Program-made: the position numbers and the translations under genes
Source: a virus
Reading direction: 5' to 3' (one strand)
Length of the DNA stretch: 39,972 bases
Virus record (IMG/VR): IMGVR_UViG_3300022752_000161
Coordinates: 1 to 39,972 of that record
The notes under the pieces: generated by a model
What the model saw: only the letters and a program-made list of their open reading frames with translations
What the model was told of the DNA's origin: nothing
Database searches by the model: none
Shown: one piece after another, positions 39,485 to 39,972 of the stretch
How positions within the stretch are numbered: the first letter of the stretch is position 1
How the letters are laid out: every line of letters starts with the position of its first letter

Positions 39485-39530
39485 TTCAACTAAATCCTAG
39501 ACTTTTTATTATATTCAACTAGACTTGTCT
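39485..39530 (+). promoter_or_regulatory. Candidate promoter with CTAGACTT repeats
   Basis: This AT-rich 98-base gap (39479-39576) contains TTCAAC (39485-39490) and TATTAT (39507-39512) with 16-base spacing, a plausible sigma-70-type promoter. The octamer CTAGACTT occurs at 39497-39504 and 39519-39526. The second is part of the inverted repeat AGACTTGTCT (39521-39530). These may be regulator sites for the small-gene operon that begins at 39577. Confidence 0.45.
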
Positions 39531-39576
39531 TATTGCGATTGGGGAAGGCTCCGATCCGATAACGGAAGGCAAGGCA

Positions 39577-39708
39577 ATGAAGGCAAAAAACGATAAGAAA
39601 TCAATGGCTTTTCGCTTGGAGCAACAAGCAGCGGAACGCAAGTTAATCGCAGCTCTGATCGAGTCATGCCGAGTGCAAGGCAAGTCTCTAAAGATTGAGA
39701 GCCGATAA
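39577..39708 (+). CDS. 43-residue basic mini-protein
   Basis: The product is basic and helical (KKSMAFRLEQQAAERKLIAA, KSLKIESR). The start follows GGAAGGCAAGGC and the stop shares one base with the next ATG (TAATG). It is the first gene after the candidate promoter. It could bind nucleic acid, but no family was recognised. Confidence 0.6.
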   Translation: MKAKNDKKSMAFRLEQQAAERKLIAALIESCRVQGKSLKIESR

Positions 39709-39890
39709 TGAAGCACACACCTAAATTTATCAACGATACGCACCGCACCCGTTGGATCTTTGGCAAATGTAAAGGTTGCTTAATGATTTGCGAACGGGCA
39801 TTTTGTATTGACGATTATGAGTTTATGTATGACTGCCAATGTGGCGAAAAGTTCGACAAAATTGTTCGCGTTGAAGTGCGGGAGATCTGA
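39708..39890 (+). CDS. Zinc-ribbon-like small protein spanning the contig junction
   Basis: The complete 60-aa product carries CKGC, two isolated cysteines and a CQCG, a spacing suited to one zinc ribbon, and a basic central part. Its last 23 codons are repeated at 1-72 with one Lys/Glu difference, which identifies the contig ends as overlapping. The next gene, DUF2958, starts two bases after the stop (base 39892 here, 74 at the left end). Confidence 0.75.
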   Translation: MKHTPKFINDTHRTRWIFGKCKGCLMICERAFCIDDYEFMYDCQCGEKFDKIVRVEVREI

Positions 39891-39972
39891 TATGCCAAAA
39901 CTAGGTAAGCGCGGTCATTTACTTATGACCCAAGAGATCCGCAAGCAGATCCCACAATTACAGAACGCAGAT
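39819..39972. repeat. Right copy of terminal direct repeat
   Basis: This is identical to bases 1-154 except G at 39846 in place of A at 28. The difference changes one codon from Lys to Glu. It supports a circular or circularly permuted genome of about 39.8 kb. Confidence 0.85.
39892..39972 (+). CDS. 5' end of DUF2958 gene, repeated at contig end
   Basis: The first 27 codons of the gene complete at 74-415 are repeated here and cut by the contig end. It is not a second gene but the same locus seen twice through the terminal overlap. Confidence 0.85.
   Translation, partial: MPKLGKRGHLLMTQEIRKQIPQLQNAD

Noticed and set aside
1-39972. tRNA genes, CRISPR arrays, integrase and attachment sites
   Set aside because: I looked for T-loop motifs, regularly spaced repeats and recombinase motifs and saw none. 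A dedicated search could still find a degenerate tRNA.

Overview
The window reads as one near-complete genome of a tailed double-stranded DNA phage with a long non-contractile tail (siphovirus, Caudoviricetes). The last 154 bases repeat the first 154 with one mismatch, so the contig is probably a circular assembly opened inside a small gene. By eye the GC content is in the mid-40s percent. A WhiB-family regulator and several actinophage-type families point to an actinobacterial host. The modest GC suggests a low-GC lineage such as those of fresh water; that last step is inference. No integrase, DNA polymerase, tRNA or CRISPR array was seen, so a lytic lifestyle relying on the host replisome is likely.

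Layout. Positions 39,577-39,972 and 1-3,644 hold a dense run of small genes, mostly joined by 4-base stop/start overlaps: a DUF2958 protein, Cys-rich mini-proteins, a secreted transglycosylase-like protein with an apparent ATA start, an HNH nuclease, SSB and an HTH protein. Positions 3,649-7,818 hold a compact DNA base-modification cassette: ParB-like protein, TET/JBP-like 2OG-Fe(II) oxygenase, a protein resembling the amino acid:DNA transferase (aGPT-PPlase) family, a fold-type-II PLP enzyme and a P-loop kinase. The cassette runs straight into the terminase genes. Positions 7,823-21,067 carry packaging and head genes interleaved with a first set of fibre-like genes: TerS, TerL, portal, MuF, protease/scaffold, major capsid, connectors and tail tube. 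Positions 21,180-31,889 carry the tail: frameshifted chaperone, tape measure, distal tail, fibres and a Gp37-like tip protein. Positions 31,904-32,840 are lysis (CHAP endolysin, holin).

Positions 32,883-39,478 are DNA metabolism and regulation: DUF6378, a metallophosphoesterase, a Gp88-like Cys protein, an Erf/RecT-like annealing protein, a Cas4/RecB-like nuclease, WhiB, a replisome-organiser-like initiator and RusA. One small gene at 35,127-35,336 is the only one on the minus strand. Promoter-like sequences lie at 38,860-38,904 (with a perfect palindrome) and near 39,485-39,530. Hairpin terminators follow the major capsid gene and the holin gene.

The most interesting content is the modification cassette. 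No base-supplying enzyme (dUMP hydroxymethylase or C5-methyltransferase) is visible, which suggests that the oxygenase makes the hydroxymethyl handle on bases already in DNA. The kinase, transferase and PLP enzyme would then build an amino-acid-derived adduct. The genome also has striking word biases: many GATC sites, almost no GGCC, and a strongly strand-biased GCTGGA hexamer.
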